From positions 789,035-853,034 of the forward strand of contig NZ_JARHUJ010000004.1 of assembly GCF_029223285.1 (NCBI RefSeq): a DNA stretch of 64,000 nucleotides, written 5' to 3'. The notes under the pieces were generated by a model that saw only the letters and a program-made list of their open reading frames with translations, was not told the DNA's origin and searched no databases. This document shows positions 16,046 through 25,114 of the stretch, piece by piece (positions within the stretch are counted from its first letter, which is position 1; every line of letters starts with the position of its first letter). The position numbers and the translations under genes were made by a program. The stretch is from Paraflavitalea sp. CAU 1676. Lineage in GTDB: Bacteria; Bacteroidota; Bacteroidia; Chitinophagales; Chitinophagaceae.

Positions 16046-16831
16046 ATGAAAAGAACAAGTTTGTTGATACTGGGCTGTGTGGCTACTGCTGCGTCGATTG
16101 CTCAGACCACTAAGCCCGCTGCCGGTAAACCTGCCCCTAAAACAGGTGCAAAGCCCGGAACCGTAAAGGCGGTTGCTGCTGCCGTACCGATGAAGAATTC
16201 TGTAGACTCCTTCAGCTATGCCATTGGCCTCAGCATTGCCAATTTCTATAAGCAACAGGGCGTCAACAACATCAACAACCAGTTGGTGCTCAAAGCGCTC
16301 ACCGATTCCAAGAATGGAAAGGCCGCCCTCAATGAAGAACAGGCCAATGCATGCATCATGACCCATATGCAGGCAGCCCGCAGCCAAAAGTCATCCGGCG
16401 CCAAAAAGGCCGGCCAGGCCTACCTCGAGCAAAACAAGGCGAAGCAAGGCGTGGTAACCCTGCCCAGCGGCTTGCAATACCAGGTGATCACTACCGGCAC
16501 AGGTCCCAAGCCAACGATCAACGACCAGGTAAAATGCCACTATGCAGGTTCCTTTACCGATGGCAATGAGTTTGAAAGCTCCTATAAGAACGGTCAGCCC
16601 GTTACCTTCCCCGTAGGTGGCGTGATCCGTGGCTGGACAGAAGCCCTCCAACTGATGCCCGTAGGCAGCAAGTGGAAACTCTTCATTCCTTCCGAACTCG
16701 GTTATGGCGATATGGACAACGGTCCTATCCCCGGCGGTTCAACCCTGATCTTCGAAGTAGAGATCCTCGAGATCGTGAAGGCCGACCAGCCAGCACAACA
16801 GCCAGCACAACAACCCGCTGGTCAGCAATAA
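16046..16831 (+). CDS. FKBP-type peptidyl-prolyl cis-trans isomerase, exported
   Basis: The 261-residue protein has a signal peptide (MKRTSLLILGCVATAASIAQ), a Lys/Ala/Pro-rich linker, a helical FKBP_N-like dimerisation region at about 50-135 (DSFSYAIGLSIANFYKQQG) and an FKBP domain at about 145-243 (VKCHYAGSFTDGNEFESS, GVIRGWTEALQLMPVGSKW, IPSELGYGD). It should fold proline-containing proteins in the periplasm, like Mip/FkpA. A repeated QPAQQPA tail ends it. Confidence 0.95.
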   Translation: MKRTSLLILGCVATAASIAQTTKPAAGKPAPKTGAKPGTVKAVAAAVPMKNSVDSFSYAIGLSIANFYKQQGVNNINNQLVLKALTDSKNGKAALNEEQANACIMTHMQAARSQKSSGAKKAGQAYLEQNKAKQGVVTLPSGLQYQVITTGTGPKPTINDQVKCHYAGSFTDGNEFESSYKNGQPVTFPVGGVIRGWTEALQLMPVGSKWKLFIPSELGYGDMDNGPIPGGSTLIFEVEILEIVKADQPAQQPAQQPAGQQ

Positions 16832-16857
16832 GAGATCATACGATCATCATACAGCAA

Positions 16858-16892
16858 GAAGCCGAATGGAATCCCATTCGGCTTCGTTGTTG
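16858..16892. terminator. terminator hairpin between convergent genes
   Basis: GAAGCCGAATGG and CCATTCGGCTTC form a perfect 12-bp stem around AATC. It separates the FKBP gene from the convergent peptidase gene. Confidence 0.8.
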
Positions 16893-16908
16893 AAAAGCGC
16901 GACAGTTG

Positions 16909-19900
16909 CTATTGTTTCATGAATTTATATTGATACAAACGCTTCCCTTGTGCATCGGTCACCAGTACCATATACACGCCACCGGCAAATCCTTTCACAT
17001 CCAGTAACGTATTTCCTTCCTGTACCGGTTTAGTGATCAGCAGCTTTCCATTTACATCCAGCACTTTGATCACCGATCGTTCCGTTACGCCGGCAATTTT
17101 CACCTGCAGCGTATTGATCACGGGGTTGGGGAAAACCTGGAACTTAGGGGTACCGGTTATCAACCGGTCATCGCCACGGGTAGCCGTACCGGTCGCTACA
17201 CGCAGGGTATAACAACTGCTGGCATTGTTGGCATTGCTGTACCCATATACACGCAGGTAGTAAGTTCCGGCAGCGGCAGTGTAGTTAATCGTTTCGCTGC
17301 TGGTGCCACCTGCCTGCGAAATACCCACCTGTGTTTGGGCACTGTTGAATAGGCGGATATCGTAGTCGGCCGGCAAGGTGCCCAGCGTAACGGTAATGGT
17401 ACCGCCTGCGGTGATCGTAAACTTGTAATAGTCGTTATCTGCGCTCGGACTGATCAAACCCGTCACATTTGTATTGAGCGGGATCTGTACCGCAGTGGCA
17501 AAGGTATTATTGCTGCCAGCATCGTAAGAGCTCGAACAGCCGGTAACAGGCGTAGCATTGATCTGCAGGGCATAACACATCGATGGGTTAAAGGCCCCAT
17601 TGTAGCCAAACACCTGCAGATAATAGGTGCCTGCGGCAGCAGCAGTGCGTGTAATGGTTTCGCTGGTTGTGCCGCCATTTTCAGAACGCGCGAGCTCGGT
17701 ACCTGCCGAATTGTAAAGAATGATATCATAATCACCGCGCAGGCTGCCGAGTGTGATGCTCAGGTTATTGGTGCCACCGATGATGAAAGAATACCAGTCT
17801 TTATCCGTTGCAGTAGCGATAGCAGCAGATAGGGCTGTATTGGTCGGTACCGGTGCTGCCGCCGCCTGATTCTCGTTCGCTTCATACGCATTGGCGCAGG
17901 TTATAGTACCGGTGGTGGTAAACTGTGCTGTGCTGTAAGTGCTGCTACCCGAAGTGCAGTTGGCGCGTACCCGCCAATCGTAAGTAGTAGAAGCAGTAAG
18001 GCTGCTCAGGTTTACTGATGTACCTGTGGAGCCAGTGGCTGCATTTGTCCAGGTAGAAGCGGCAGCAGTTTTATAATCCACATCATAACTGTTGGCGCCG
18101 CTCACGGCCGTCCAGCTTACCGTAGCTGTAGTGGTAGTAACGCCCGTAGCAGTTAAACCGGCAGGAGCCGTACAAGGGGGTGGCGTGCCGCTGATGGTGA
18201 AATTGGTATTGGAAATATCGTAGAAGATATTGGCGACCGCTTCGATCTTTACCCGGGCCGTGGTGGTCAGATTATTCGGAACTGTAATGGATTCACTGCC
18301 ATCATTGGGCGTACTGGCCAATAATACAATAGGGAAGGTAGTACCGCCATCGGTAGAGAGCGAGACCTTCACGTTGGCGCAACTCACCGGCGCCGCATTG
18401 GAGCCGTTCACACTCCAGGTGATCGTTTGAGCAGAACCCGGAGCCCAGGTGAGGGCGGTATTCGGCGCCGTCACCGCAAACGGACCCACGGCGGCGGAGA
18501 TGATCACCTGCATATCATCGCTATTGTTATTCCCGCCGCCGCTGTGGTTATCCCTCACGGTAAACCGGAAGTTGAGCGTACGGGCCACAGAAGGCAATAC
18601 CTCCCATTTATTAGTATTGGTTCCACCCAATACTGAAGCCAGCGCCGGAAAGCTGCGCGATGGGGTGGTAGCGTAGGTAACGCTCCTGAACTGCGGACCC
18701 GATGTAGCCGTAGCCGAAGGCACAGTAGAAGAGCCCGAACCATAATTGTCGTATTGTTCCCAGGTATAAGTAAGCACATCGCCGGCATCCGCATCGGACC
18801 CAGTACCACTCAGCACAAACGGTGTTGATTTGGGAATGGTGTAGTTGGCGCCGGCATTGGCGGCTGGTGTGGTGTTCCCGGTAATGGTTACCACCGCACA
18901 ACCACCGCCGGTGGTGCCTTTGACATAATCGGTTACCTGCTCCACACTCTTGGCATGGAAATAATCATCGCTGTGCGGTTGAATATCGGTGGTTGCACCG
19001 GTAATACCGGCGTACCCCATGATCGTACTGCCGCTACCCGGCTCCATATTGGCGCCGGTACCTTCCGTTTGGAAGGAGAAGGTATGGTTGGCGCCAAACT
19101 GGTGGCCCATCTCATGCGTGGAGTAATCCACCACAAAAGGATCGCCCTCGGGCGTGGTGTGCGAAGTAAAGCCACTTCCCTTAGAGCCTGCCACGCATAC
19201 GCAACCAATACAACCAGCATTGCCGTTGTTGGAGCCACGGTGTACCAGGTGCCCGATATCATAGTTTGCGTTACCGATCACCGCATCGATCGTTTGCTGT
19301 GTTTTGGTATTGTACTCACTTGTCCATGGATCGGTGGATGCATTGAGATAAATGATCGCATCGTTGCTGGCGATCAGGTTCATGCGGATGCCGAAATCAC
19401 GTTCATAGATGCCATTGGTGCGGGTCATCAGTGTATTCATGGCAGCCAACACTTTTGCCTTCCGCTGCGCATCGGTAGTCTCCGTACCATCGAGGAAGTA
19501 AGTTGAATACTCTCCCGTTGCAGCCAACGCGAGGCGGTAAGTGCGCAACCGGCCATCATCGGCGCCCCGCAATGCATTGCCGGGCACATTGACCGCCGGT
19601 GGAGCTACTTTGTTGTTCTCCGCTGTCATACACTGAAATACATTGCGGTAATCCACCACTTCCTGCCGCGAGAAGACAACATAGAATTTGTCTTGCCGGT
19701 CTACCGGGTCGATATAGATCGTCGGCCGGTCGGCGGAAAGGATCATCGCATGAAACCCGCGCGGCGATACATCGAACCGGATAGTAGAAGTGGGATGATC
19801 GATGCCCCTGCCGGCATAGGATTGAATCTCAGGATAACGCGACGCCAGTGCGGCGTCCATCACCGGTGCAGTCACGACGCTGAAGCGTTCAAACTGTCCG

Positions 19901-20154
19901 TTGCCAGTAGGCAATGTCAATACAAAAGATGAAAGGTCCGCGCTCACCCTTCTCTCCGAAGGGGTAGACCGCAAACTGCGTTGAATGTTTAACTCATCGA
20001 GCCGGTAAAGCCGGAATGAAGTGGGCCTGATGTGTTTCGTAAAAAGATTCTTGCTGATCGAAGATTCGTTGACGGGTGTCCAGAATTCGGTTTGCTGCGC
20101 CATAGACGCAACGCCCGTCAACACTAATGCGAAGAGTAGTGTAGACTTTCTCAT
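16909..20154 (-). CDS. secreted reprolysin-like metalloprotease with FN3, PPC and T9SS domains
   Basis: This 1081-residue protein has a signal peptide (MRKSTLLFALVLTGVASMAQ), a pro-region, and a metzincin catalytic domain at about 205-410 with the extended zinc site HEMGHQFGANHTFS near residue 345. A fibronectin type III-like domain lies at about 665-750 (APAGLTATGVTTTTATVSW), followed by two similar PPC-like domains (about 775-870 and 890-985, each with DYDI and TAAAGTYYL...V segments). The end (FQVFPNPVINTLQVKI to YQYKFMKQ) is a type A T9SS sorting domain, so export and surface attachment or release by the type IX system is expected. It degrades proteins; the target is unknown. Confidence 0.93.
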   Translation of the reverse strand: MRKSTLLFALVLTGVASMAQQTEFWTPVNESSISKNLFTKHIRPTSFRLYRLDELNIQRSLRSTPSERRVSADLSSFVLTLPTGNGQFERFSVVTAPVMDAALASRYPEIQSYAGRGIDHPTSTIRFDVSPRGFHAMILSADRPTIYIDPVDRQDKFYVVFSRQEVVDYRNVFQCMTAENNKVAPPAVNVPGNALRGADDGRLRTYRLALAATGEYSTYFLDGTETTDAQRKAKVLAAMNTLMTRTNGIYERDFGIRMNLIASNDAIIYLNASTDPWTSEYNTKTQQTIDAVIGNANYDIGHLVHRGSNNGNAGCIGCVCVAGSKGSGFTSHTTPEGDPFVVDYSTHEMGHQFGANHTFSFQTEGTGANMEPGSGSTIMGYAGITGATTDIQPHSDDYFHAKSVEQVTDYVKGTTGGGCAVVTITGNTTPAANAGANYTIPKSTPFVLSGTGSDADAGDVLTYTWEQYDNYGSGSSTVPSATATSGPQFRSVTYATTPSRSFPALASVLGGTNTNKWEVLPSVARTLNFRFTVRDNHSGGGNNNSDDMQVIISAAVGPFAVTAPNTALTWAPGSAQTITWSVNGSNAAPVSCANVKVSLSTDGGTTFPIVLLASTPNDGSESITVPNNLTTTARVKIEAVANIFYDISNTNFTISGTPPPCTAPAGLTATGVTTTTATVSWTAVSGANSYDVDYKTAAASTWTNAATGSTGTSVNLSSLTASTTYDWRVRANCTSGSSTYSTAQFTTTGTITCANAYEANENQAAAAPVPTNTALSAAIATATDKDWYSFIIGGTNNLSITLGSLRGDYDIILYNSAGTELARSENGGTTSETITRTAAAAGTYYLQVFGYNGAFNPSMCYALQINATPVTGCSSSYDAGSNNTFATAVQIPLNTNVTGLISPSADNDYYKFTITAGGTITVTLGTLPADYDIRLFNSAQTQVGISQAGGTSSETINYTAAAGTYYLRVYGYSNANNASSCYTLRVATGTATRGDDRLITGTPKFQVFPNPVINTLQVKIAGVTERSVIKVLDVNGKLLITKPVQEGNTLLDVKGFAGGVYMVLVTDAQGKRLYQYKFMKQ

Positions 20155-20239
20155 GAGACAAAGGTTTTTGGTTCTATTAAATTTAAACCAAATACAGTTC
20201 GTCTGCGCTAAGGCGTTTGGGTATATCCATTAAATGCAA

Positions 20240-20301
20240 CTACGAGTCGTAAGTAATACGGGTTGACCAAAGTTCCAACACGCATCACCCGCGACTCGTA
20301 G
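20240..20301 (-). promoter_or_regulatory. nested inverted repeats between SPFH gene and protease gene
   Basis: CTACGAGTCG (20240-20249) and CGACTCGTAG (20292-20301) are perfect 10-bp inverted copies, and a smaller CGGGT/ACCCG pair lies inside. There is no T tract on either side. It lies 86 bp upstream of the protease start and 20 bp after the SPFH stop, so it may be a leader structure or a transcript-end structure. Confidence 0.45.
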
Positions 20302-20320
20302 CGAGATCAATAATAACTGC

Positions 20321-22243
20321 TTAATTATTCGAACCGTGGTCGGGTTGGTTGCCACCTGACTTACGGCGTAATTGCTCCAGTAACTGCAAGCCCAATAAAC
20401 CATTCATCGAACCATTTCCATCACCACCTCCATTGATCAATATTTCCGGCATGATCCGTATATGTTGTGTACCGATGGCTTCCATGATCTTGAGCTGGGT
20501 AAAGTTGTCACCTCCCATGCCTTCTACCGCCAGCTTATAAGACTCAGCCGAAGACTTACCGATAGCCAGGATCTTCTCCGCTTCAGCATTACCGGTCAAT
20601 GAAATCCTCTCGGCTTCTGCTTTAGCCAGCCATTCGATCTTCTCTGCATCAGCCTTTGCCATCAGTCTCGTCTTTTCTGCTTCACCACTGGCCAGCAACT
20701 TCAGTCTTTCAGAATCGGCAGTGGCCTGGATGCGCACACTGTTGGCATCACCGGTGGCTTTCTTCACCGAAGCATCTGCAATGCGTTCGGCGATCAATAC
20801 GCCCTGGTCGGCTTTTACGATTTCTTTCTGTATTTCGGCAATGGCCGTTTCCTTTTCCAGCGCCTGCCTGGTTTCCTGCGCCATCTTTTGGGTGTCGTAG
20901 GTTACCTTCTGCTCTTCAGCGATCTTTCGATCAGTTAACGTCTTCATTAACGATTCGGGAGGGACAATGTCGCCGATCAGGGTATCTACCCCAAACACGT
21001 TGTATTGGTCCAGCACATGCCCGATATGTTCCCTGGCCGATTCCTGGCGTTCCTTACGGCTCTTGAGGAAGTCGATCACTTCGGCATCCTGCGCCGAGTT
21101 GCGGAAATAGTTGCCGATTGTTGGTTCCAATACCTGTGTTACGAGGTTGCTCATGTTACCAAAACGTGCAATGACCTTGGGCGCCTCCGTCGTAGGAATG
21201 TGAATGATCTGGGCTACATCGAGATTGAAGGTAAAACCATCCTTACTGCGCACGGTAATGGTTGAAAGATTTTTGTCCAGCTGGTGTGCCTCGCTGCGTG
21301 CACTGGCCCAGTTCAATACCAGGTTGGTCGTGGGCACCAGTTCCACTTTCATAATATGCGAGTTGACTGGGTATTTACCGGGCCCCAGGGCTTCGGCCCA
21401 CACACCTTTCTGCGTTTTGGATACGATGTTGCCGTGTTTGAATTCAACGCCGCTCAGGTCTACGCCTTCTTCGCCAACGAATGAGATCACCACGCCTACA
21501 TAACCGATGGGGATCTCTGTCATCCTTACCATCTCTACCTTGGTAAACCATGGATTTAGGAAATAAGAACCCGCAAGGATCACCTGTTCCTGCAATCCTT
21601 TATAACCATTGTTTGAAAGGAAGGTATCCACATCCTGAAATTTGTTGTGTCCCTCGATGTGTTTACCGGCGATCTGGCCTTCTTCCAGTGGTCGACCTTC
21701 CAGTGTGGTAACGATACCCACTGCATTATCGGGAATGGTCGTCATGTCGTGGATCTCGATCTCGAACAGCAGGGTGTTGATGCGGTACGAGCCTGGCGGT
21801 ATGATCGCCGTTTGACGGCCTTTTCTTCCGCCATTGAGCAAAAAACCCGGCGCATCTTGAAAGGTATCGCAATCAACTTTACGGGCAAGGATACGGCCGG
21901 TTTCCAGTTCCATCCCATCCTTGGCAAGTACAAGCCCGATCTTACCGGTAGGGATCACCGTAAAAGGCTGAAAGTTGATCTCATACTGCCAGATCCATTT
22001 CCAGAAATAAACGCCCGGAGCAAGCGTTGGCGCCTGAAAGCCGGCTTCGCCCTGCGTGGCCACGATGCGGCCAGCCGGTAATTCCTGCTTGCCAAACAGG
22101 ACGAACTTTTTTGTTACCAGGCCAATACGGTCTTCAGGAACGATGACCAAACCAAAGAAAACGCGGAGGATGATTTTGTACAATACAAGGCAAAGAAGGG
22201 GAATGCCAATGAGCAAGGCCCATTTGATAATTGGGGTTTCCAT
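20321..22243 (-). CDS. flotillin-like SPFH/band 7 membrane protein
   Basis: The 640-residue protein starts with a membrane helix (about 7-30). Residues about 40-260 contain several related beta-rich units (TFQDAPGFLLNGGRKGRQ, KFQDVDTFLSNNGYKGLQ, each followed by PGSY/AGSY). The SPFH domain is at about 270-430, and a long Ala/Glu/Lys coiled coil with repeated AEAEKI-type segments follows to about 580. The tail is Gly/Asn-rich. Flotillin-type proteins form membrane rafts or scaffolds. The length exceeds simple flotillins because of the N-terminal repeats. It appears monocistronic. Confidence 0.9.
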   Translation of the reverse strand: METPIIKWALLIGIPLLCLVLYKIILRVFFGLVIVPEDRIGLVTKKFVLFGKQELPAGRIVATQGEAGFQAPTLAPGVYFWKWIWQYEINFQPFTVIPTGKIGLVLAKDGMELETGRILARKVDCDTFQDAPGFLLNGGRKGRQTAIIPPGSYRINTLLFEIEIHDMTTIPDNAVGIVTTLEGRPLEEGQIAGKHIEGHNKFQDVDTFLSNNGYKGLQEQVILAGSYFLNPWFTKVEMVRMTEIPIGYVGVVISFVGEEGVDLSGVEFKHGNIVSKTQKGVWAEALGPGKYPVNSHIMKVELVPTTNLVLNWASARSEAHQLDKNLSTITVRSKDGFTFNLDVAQIIHIPTTEAPKVIARFGNMSNLVTQVLEPTIGNYFRNSAQDAEVIDFLKSRKERQESAREHIGHVLDQYNVFGVDTLIGDIVPPESLMKTLTDRKIAEEQKVTYDTQKMAQETRQALEKETAIAEIQKEIVKADQGVLIAERIADASVKKATGDANSVRIQATADSERLKLLASGEAEKTRLMAKADAEKIEWLAKAEAERISLTGNAEAEKILAIGKSSAESYKLAVEGMGGDNFTQLKIMEAIGTQHIRIMPEILINGGGDGNGSMNGLLGLQLLEQLRRKSGGNQPDHGSNN

Positions 22244-22566
22244 ACTATTTATAATTATTAAGAAAAACGCGGTATGTTAAATGTCTTGTTCTTTGCAAAG
22301 CATGGAAAGGCGATAGCTGCTCCAACAGTTCGATAAACTATTGATGCAATACCGGCATAACCTGCTTGCGCACATGATTAATTGTTGGGTGGAGAAGTGT
22401 TGTGAATGGTGAACCGGATGGTCTTGAAAAGAGATAGATAGTGGCTGTTTACTTGAGCACGTTCCATATTGGAAACATTGGTTAGCCAAAGGTAGAAAAT
22501 GATTTCAAATTCCAATAAGCCAAGTGAAAATTGCGTACTTACACGTGACGAACGGATTAAAATAGT
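22244..22566. other. intergenic stretch, nothing recognised
   Basis: I see no gene or structured element here beyond the hairpin that closes it at 22567-22594. Short open frames at 22277-22578 lack any family resemblance. Confidence 0.5.
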
Positions 22567-22594
22567 GGTAACAGGCATACTGATGCCTGTTACC
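22567..22594 (-). terminator. hairpin downstream of the globin gene
   Basis: GGTAACAGGCAT and ATGCCTGTTACC (one arm offset by a base around ACTG) form a 12-bp stem. On the minus strand it is followed by ACTATTTTAA, a weak T tract. It follows the globin stop by about 55 bp. Confidence 0.6.
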
Positions 22595-22649
22595 GTTTGC
22601 GGTCGTGGTTGCTAAACTGTAATTGCGTTAAAGAGGTGTACGGCAGGGA

Positions 22650-23075
22650 TTAGGCAACGGAGGTAGCCGGGTACGAAACGCTGATCATGGCGCCGGAAAG
22701 TGTCGTATAACATACGACCCAGGCTTCTTTCAATGCAGGATGCCAGAATTTATCGAGGCCCTTTTCCAGGGTCCACAACAAGGCTTGCCCTACCACCTGG
22801 TAATGTTCTTCCTTTACACCGTACTGTACATGTCGTTGCGCCAGTTTGGCTACTTCGTCCAGGATGTCTTCCAGGCTATCCAACCGGTTGATCACATAGT
22901 TGATCATGGCGATCAGCTTCCTCGATTGTTCGGGCTGAGGGCTTTTGAATAAATGCTGCAGGTGAGGAGCCAGTTCAAACAAGCGGGTATAGAACAACTT
23001 TCCTACTTCTTCTGCCGGCATACAGGCCACCAGCGTCCAGGACCGCTTAACCAGGTGAATTTGTTCTGTAGTCAT
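22650..23075 (-). CDS. single-domain globin (flavohaemoglobin-like)
   Basis: The start ATG 23075 (MTTEQIHLVKRSW) gives 141 residues; an earlier in-frame ATG at 23099 adds MCCKTITI. The protein is one globin domain with the helix A motif LVKRSW, FYTRLFELAPHLQHLF, and a proximal-His segment RHVQYGVKEEHYQVVGQALL typical of flavohaemoglobin-like bacterial globins. It has no reductase domain. Such proteins bind O2 or NO in the cytoplasm. Confidence 0.92.
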   Translation of the reverse strand: MTTEQIHLVKRSWTLVACMPAEEVGKLFYTRLFELAPHLQHLFKSPQPEQSRKLIAMINYVINRLDSLEDILDEVAKLAQRHVQYGVKEEHYQVVGQALLWTLEKGLDKFWHPALKEAWVVCYTTLSGAMISVSYPATSVA

Positions 23076-23188
23076 AATCGTGATTGTTTTACAGCACAAA
23101 TATGGAAAAGGGCAAAGGCCGGGTGAAACTTATTGAAGCGAAGCGTAGGAAATAGCCAAACAGCCGTTGTAATTCCGGAACGACACAA

Positions 23189-24841
23189 TTATTTATATAG
23201 TAACTCGTAATACTCAGTGGCCATTCTCCCAGCCTCGAAACGGAAGCGTACATCACGCATACCGTTTTTGGCGATCTGGCGCCAGGTATCGTATTGGTCG
23301 TAATACATCGGCAGGATTTCCTTTTCCAGGATATCATACAACTTGTTGTAATCGTAATCATCCTGCTCCTGCACATTCATATGGGCGTAGTCTCCCTTGG
23401 GCACCACAAACCCATTGTGGGCATGATCCATGAATTCGGGGATCCATCCATCATCGGTCGAGAAATTGATAGCGCCGTTCATCGCCGCCGTCATACCACT
23501 GGTGCCGGAGGCTTCGCGGGGTACGCGGGGATTGTTGAGCCAGATATCCGAAGCCTGCTTCATCCTTTTGGAGAGTGTAAGCTCATAACCGATCAGTACG
23601 GCCACATTCTTATAGTTCTTGCTCAGGTGAACGAGGTTATTGAATTCATTGATGGCCGGGTAATCCATCGGGTAGGGTTTACCTGCCCAGATGATCTGTA
23701 CGGGGTATTTCTTATTGCTCAGCAACTTTTCAAATCGCGCCCGGTCGCGGCTCAGGAATTCAGCACGTTTGTAACCGGCAAACCGGCGTGCCCATACAAT
23801 GGTGAGTACATTCGGGTCAAATACTTTACCCGTTTGGTCGGCAACGATCTCGAAGGCTCTTTTCTTCAGGTATTTCTTACGGTCATCGAACCAGGTATCA
23901 TTGCTTTCATCCGAAGCACGGTAAAGTTGTTTATCGGCCCAATACGTCCAGTTCTGCGCATTCGTGATCGAAATGATCGGACAAACGCCAGGATACTTCT
24001 CCCACATATGGCGCGATACCTCCCCATGTAGCGCGGATACCCCATTGGCAATATGGGCAAAGCGTAAGGCTACCAGTGAGTGGTTGAATTGGTCATCCTG
24101 TAAACCGGTTAACTTACGAACTTCATCCAATCCAAGGCCGCAGAAGTAGCTCATCTTATGGCAAAGGTTGATATCGTGCTTTTCATTACCGGCTTCTTCA
24201 GGCGTATGGGTAGTAAATACCAGGCGCTTTTTAATGTCTTCTACGTTACCGAATTTCTTATAGAGATAGAACACCGAAGAAACCCCATGGGCTTCATTGA
24301 GGTGATAGCGCTCGGGATTGAAATTAAGCTCATCGACCAGCTTGGCGCCGCCCACACCCAATAATATGAATTGAGCCACTTTGGTCGCCACATTGGCATC
24401 GTACAGGCGATGGGTGATGGTTTGGGAAACGTAGTCATTCTCGGGCAGGTCGGTACTCAATAAGAACAGCGGAGCCGATTTAAAGGTCTCCGGGTTCAGG
24501 TACCATACCTTCACCCATACCGGATGATCGTGGATGATGATCTGAAACTTAATGCCTGTATCTTCAAGAAAACTGTAGTTCTTCTCCATCCAGGTTACCT
24601 GCAGGGTTTGATCCTGGTTACGTGCCTGATCGTAATAACCGTATTTCCACAAAATGCCAATGCCAATCATGTTCTGCTTCAGTTCATACGCGCTCCGCAG
24701 GTGCGATCCTGAAAGAAATCCCAGACCACCGCTGTAGATCTTGAGGGGTTGATGAACAGCAAATTCCATGGAAAAATAAGCCACGCTTTTGGAGAACTTG
24801 TCATCTATCTGATAGGGTACTTTGTAATTGATGAAACTCAT
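23189..24841 (-). CDS. glgP: alpha-glucan (glycogen) phosphorylase family protein, GT35
   Basis: The start ATG 24841 (MSFINYKVPYQIDD) gives 550 residues; the frame extends to 24946 but that part has no family resemblance. The protein matches the shorter bacterial GlgP type (TIGR02094-like): FSMEFAVHQPLKIYSGGLG, NEAHGVSSVF, TTHTPEEAGNEKHD, VWARRFAGYKRAEFLSRD, NNPRVPREASGTSGM. In GT35 enzymes the pyridoxal phosphate lysine follows the last motif (GMK); here the codon is ACG, giving Thr451. Phosphorolysis of glycogen is therefore expected from the family but uncertain for this protein. Confidence 0.88.
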   Translation of the reverse strand: MSFINYKVPYQIDDKFSKSVAYFSMEFAVHQPLKIYSGGLGFLSGSHLRSAYELKQNMIGIGILWKYGYYDQARNQDQTLQVTWMEKNYSFLEDTGIKFQIIIHDHPVWVKVWYLNPETFKSAPLFLLSTDLPENDYVSQTITHRLYDANVATKVAQFILLGVGGAKLVDELNFNPERYHLNEAHGVSSVFYLYKKFGNVEDIKKRLVFTTHTPEEAGNEKHDINLCHKMSYFCGLGLDEVRKLTGLQDDQFNHSLVALRFAHIANGVSALHGEVSRHMWEKYPGVCPIISITNAQNWTYWADKQLYRASDESNDTWFDDRKKYLKKRAFEIVADQTGKVFDPNVLTIVWARRFAGYKRAEFLSRDRARFEKLLSNKKYPVQIIWAGKPYPMDYPAINEFNNLVHLSKNYKNVAVLIGYELTLSKRMKQASDIWLNNPRVPREASGTSGMTAAMNGAINFSTDDGWIPEFMDHAHNGFVVPKGDYAHMNVQEQDDYDYNKLYDILEKEILPMYYDQYDTWRQIAKNGMRDVRFRFEAGRMATEYYELLYK

Positions 24842-24918
24842 ATGGTATAATACAATTATGCTTGATGAATAAAGCCACTGGGTACCTGCTGCTGCGGGCA
24901 ATTGCGGGGCCAGCAGCG

Positions 24919-24935
24919 GTACACTATATGTGTAC
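24919..24935. promoter_or_regulatory. palindrome upstream of glgP
   Basis: GTACAC and GTGTAC flank a 5-bp centre (TATAT). It lies 78 bp upstream of the glgP start and may be an operator. Confidence 0.35.
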
Positions 24936-24964
24936 TTAGTACGCAAAAGCGTTGCAATATAATG

Positions 24965-24992
24965 GTAAAAAACTACATGTGAAGTTTTTTAC
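24965..24992 (-). terminator. hairpin downstream of the lipoprotein gene
   Basis: GTAAAAAACT and AGTTTTTTAC form a perfect 10-bp stem with an 8-nt loop. On the minus strand it follows the lipoprotein stop by about 120 bp and precedes glgP. The T tract is inside the stem, so terminator function is uncertain. Confidence 0.45.
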
Positions 24993-25114
24993 AGCAGATA
25001 ACCGGGCTGATTACCAACGCAACAGGTAAAGGCTTATTGTACGGGGCATCAGGCTTCCCGGGCATCTGATTCAGGACTTAACGGTAAATCGATACTGGCA
25101 GGGTAGGGGGATGT

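Noticed and set aside
16909..20154. Frameshift or gene fusion in the 1081-residue protease
   Set aside because: The frame is continuous with a signal peptide, catalytic site and T9SS domain in the usual order; multidomain architecture is normal for T9SS cargo.
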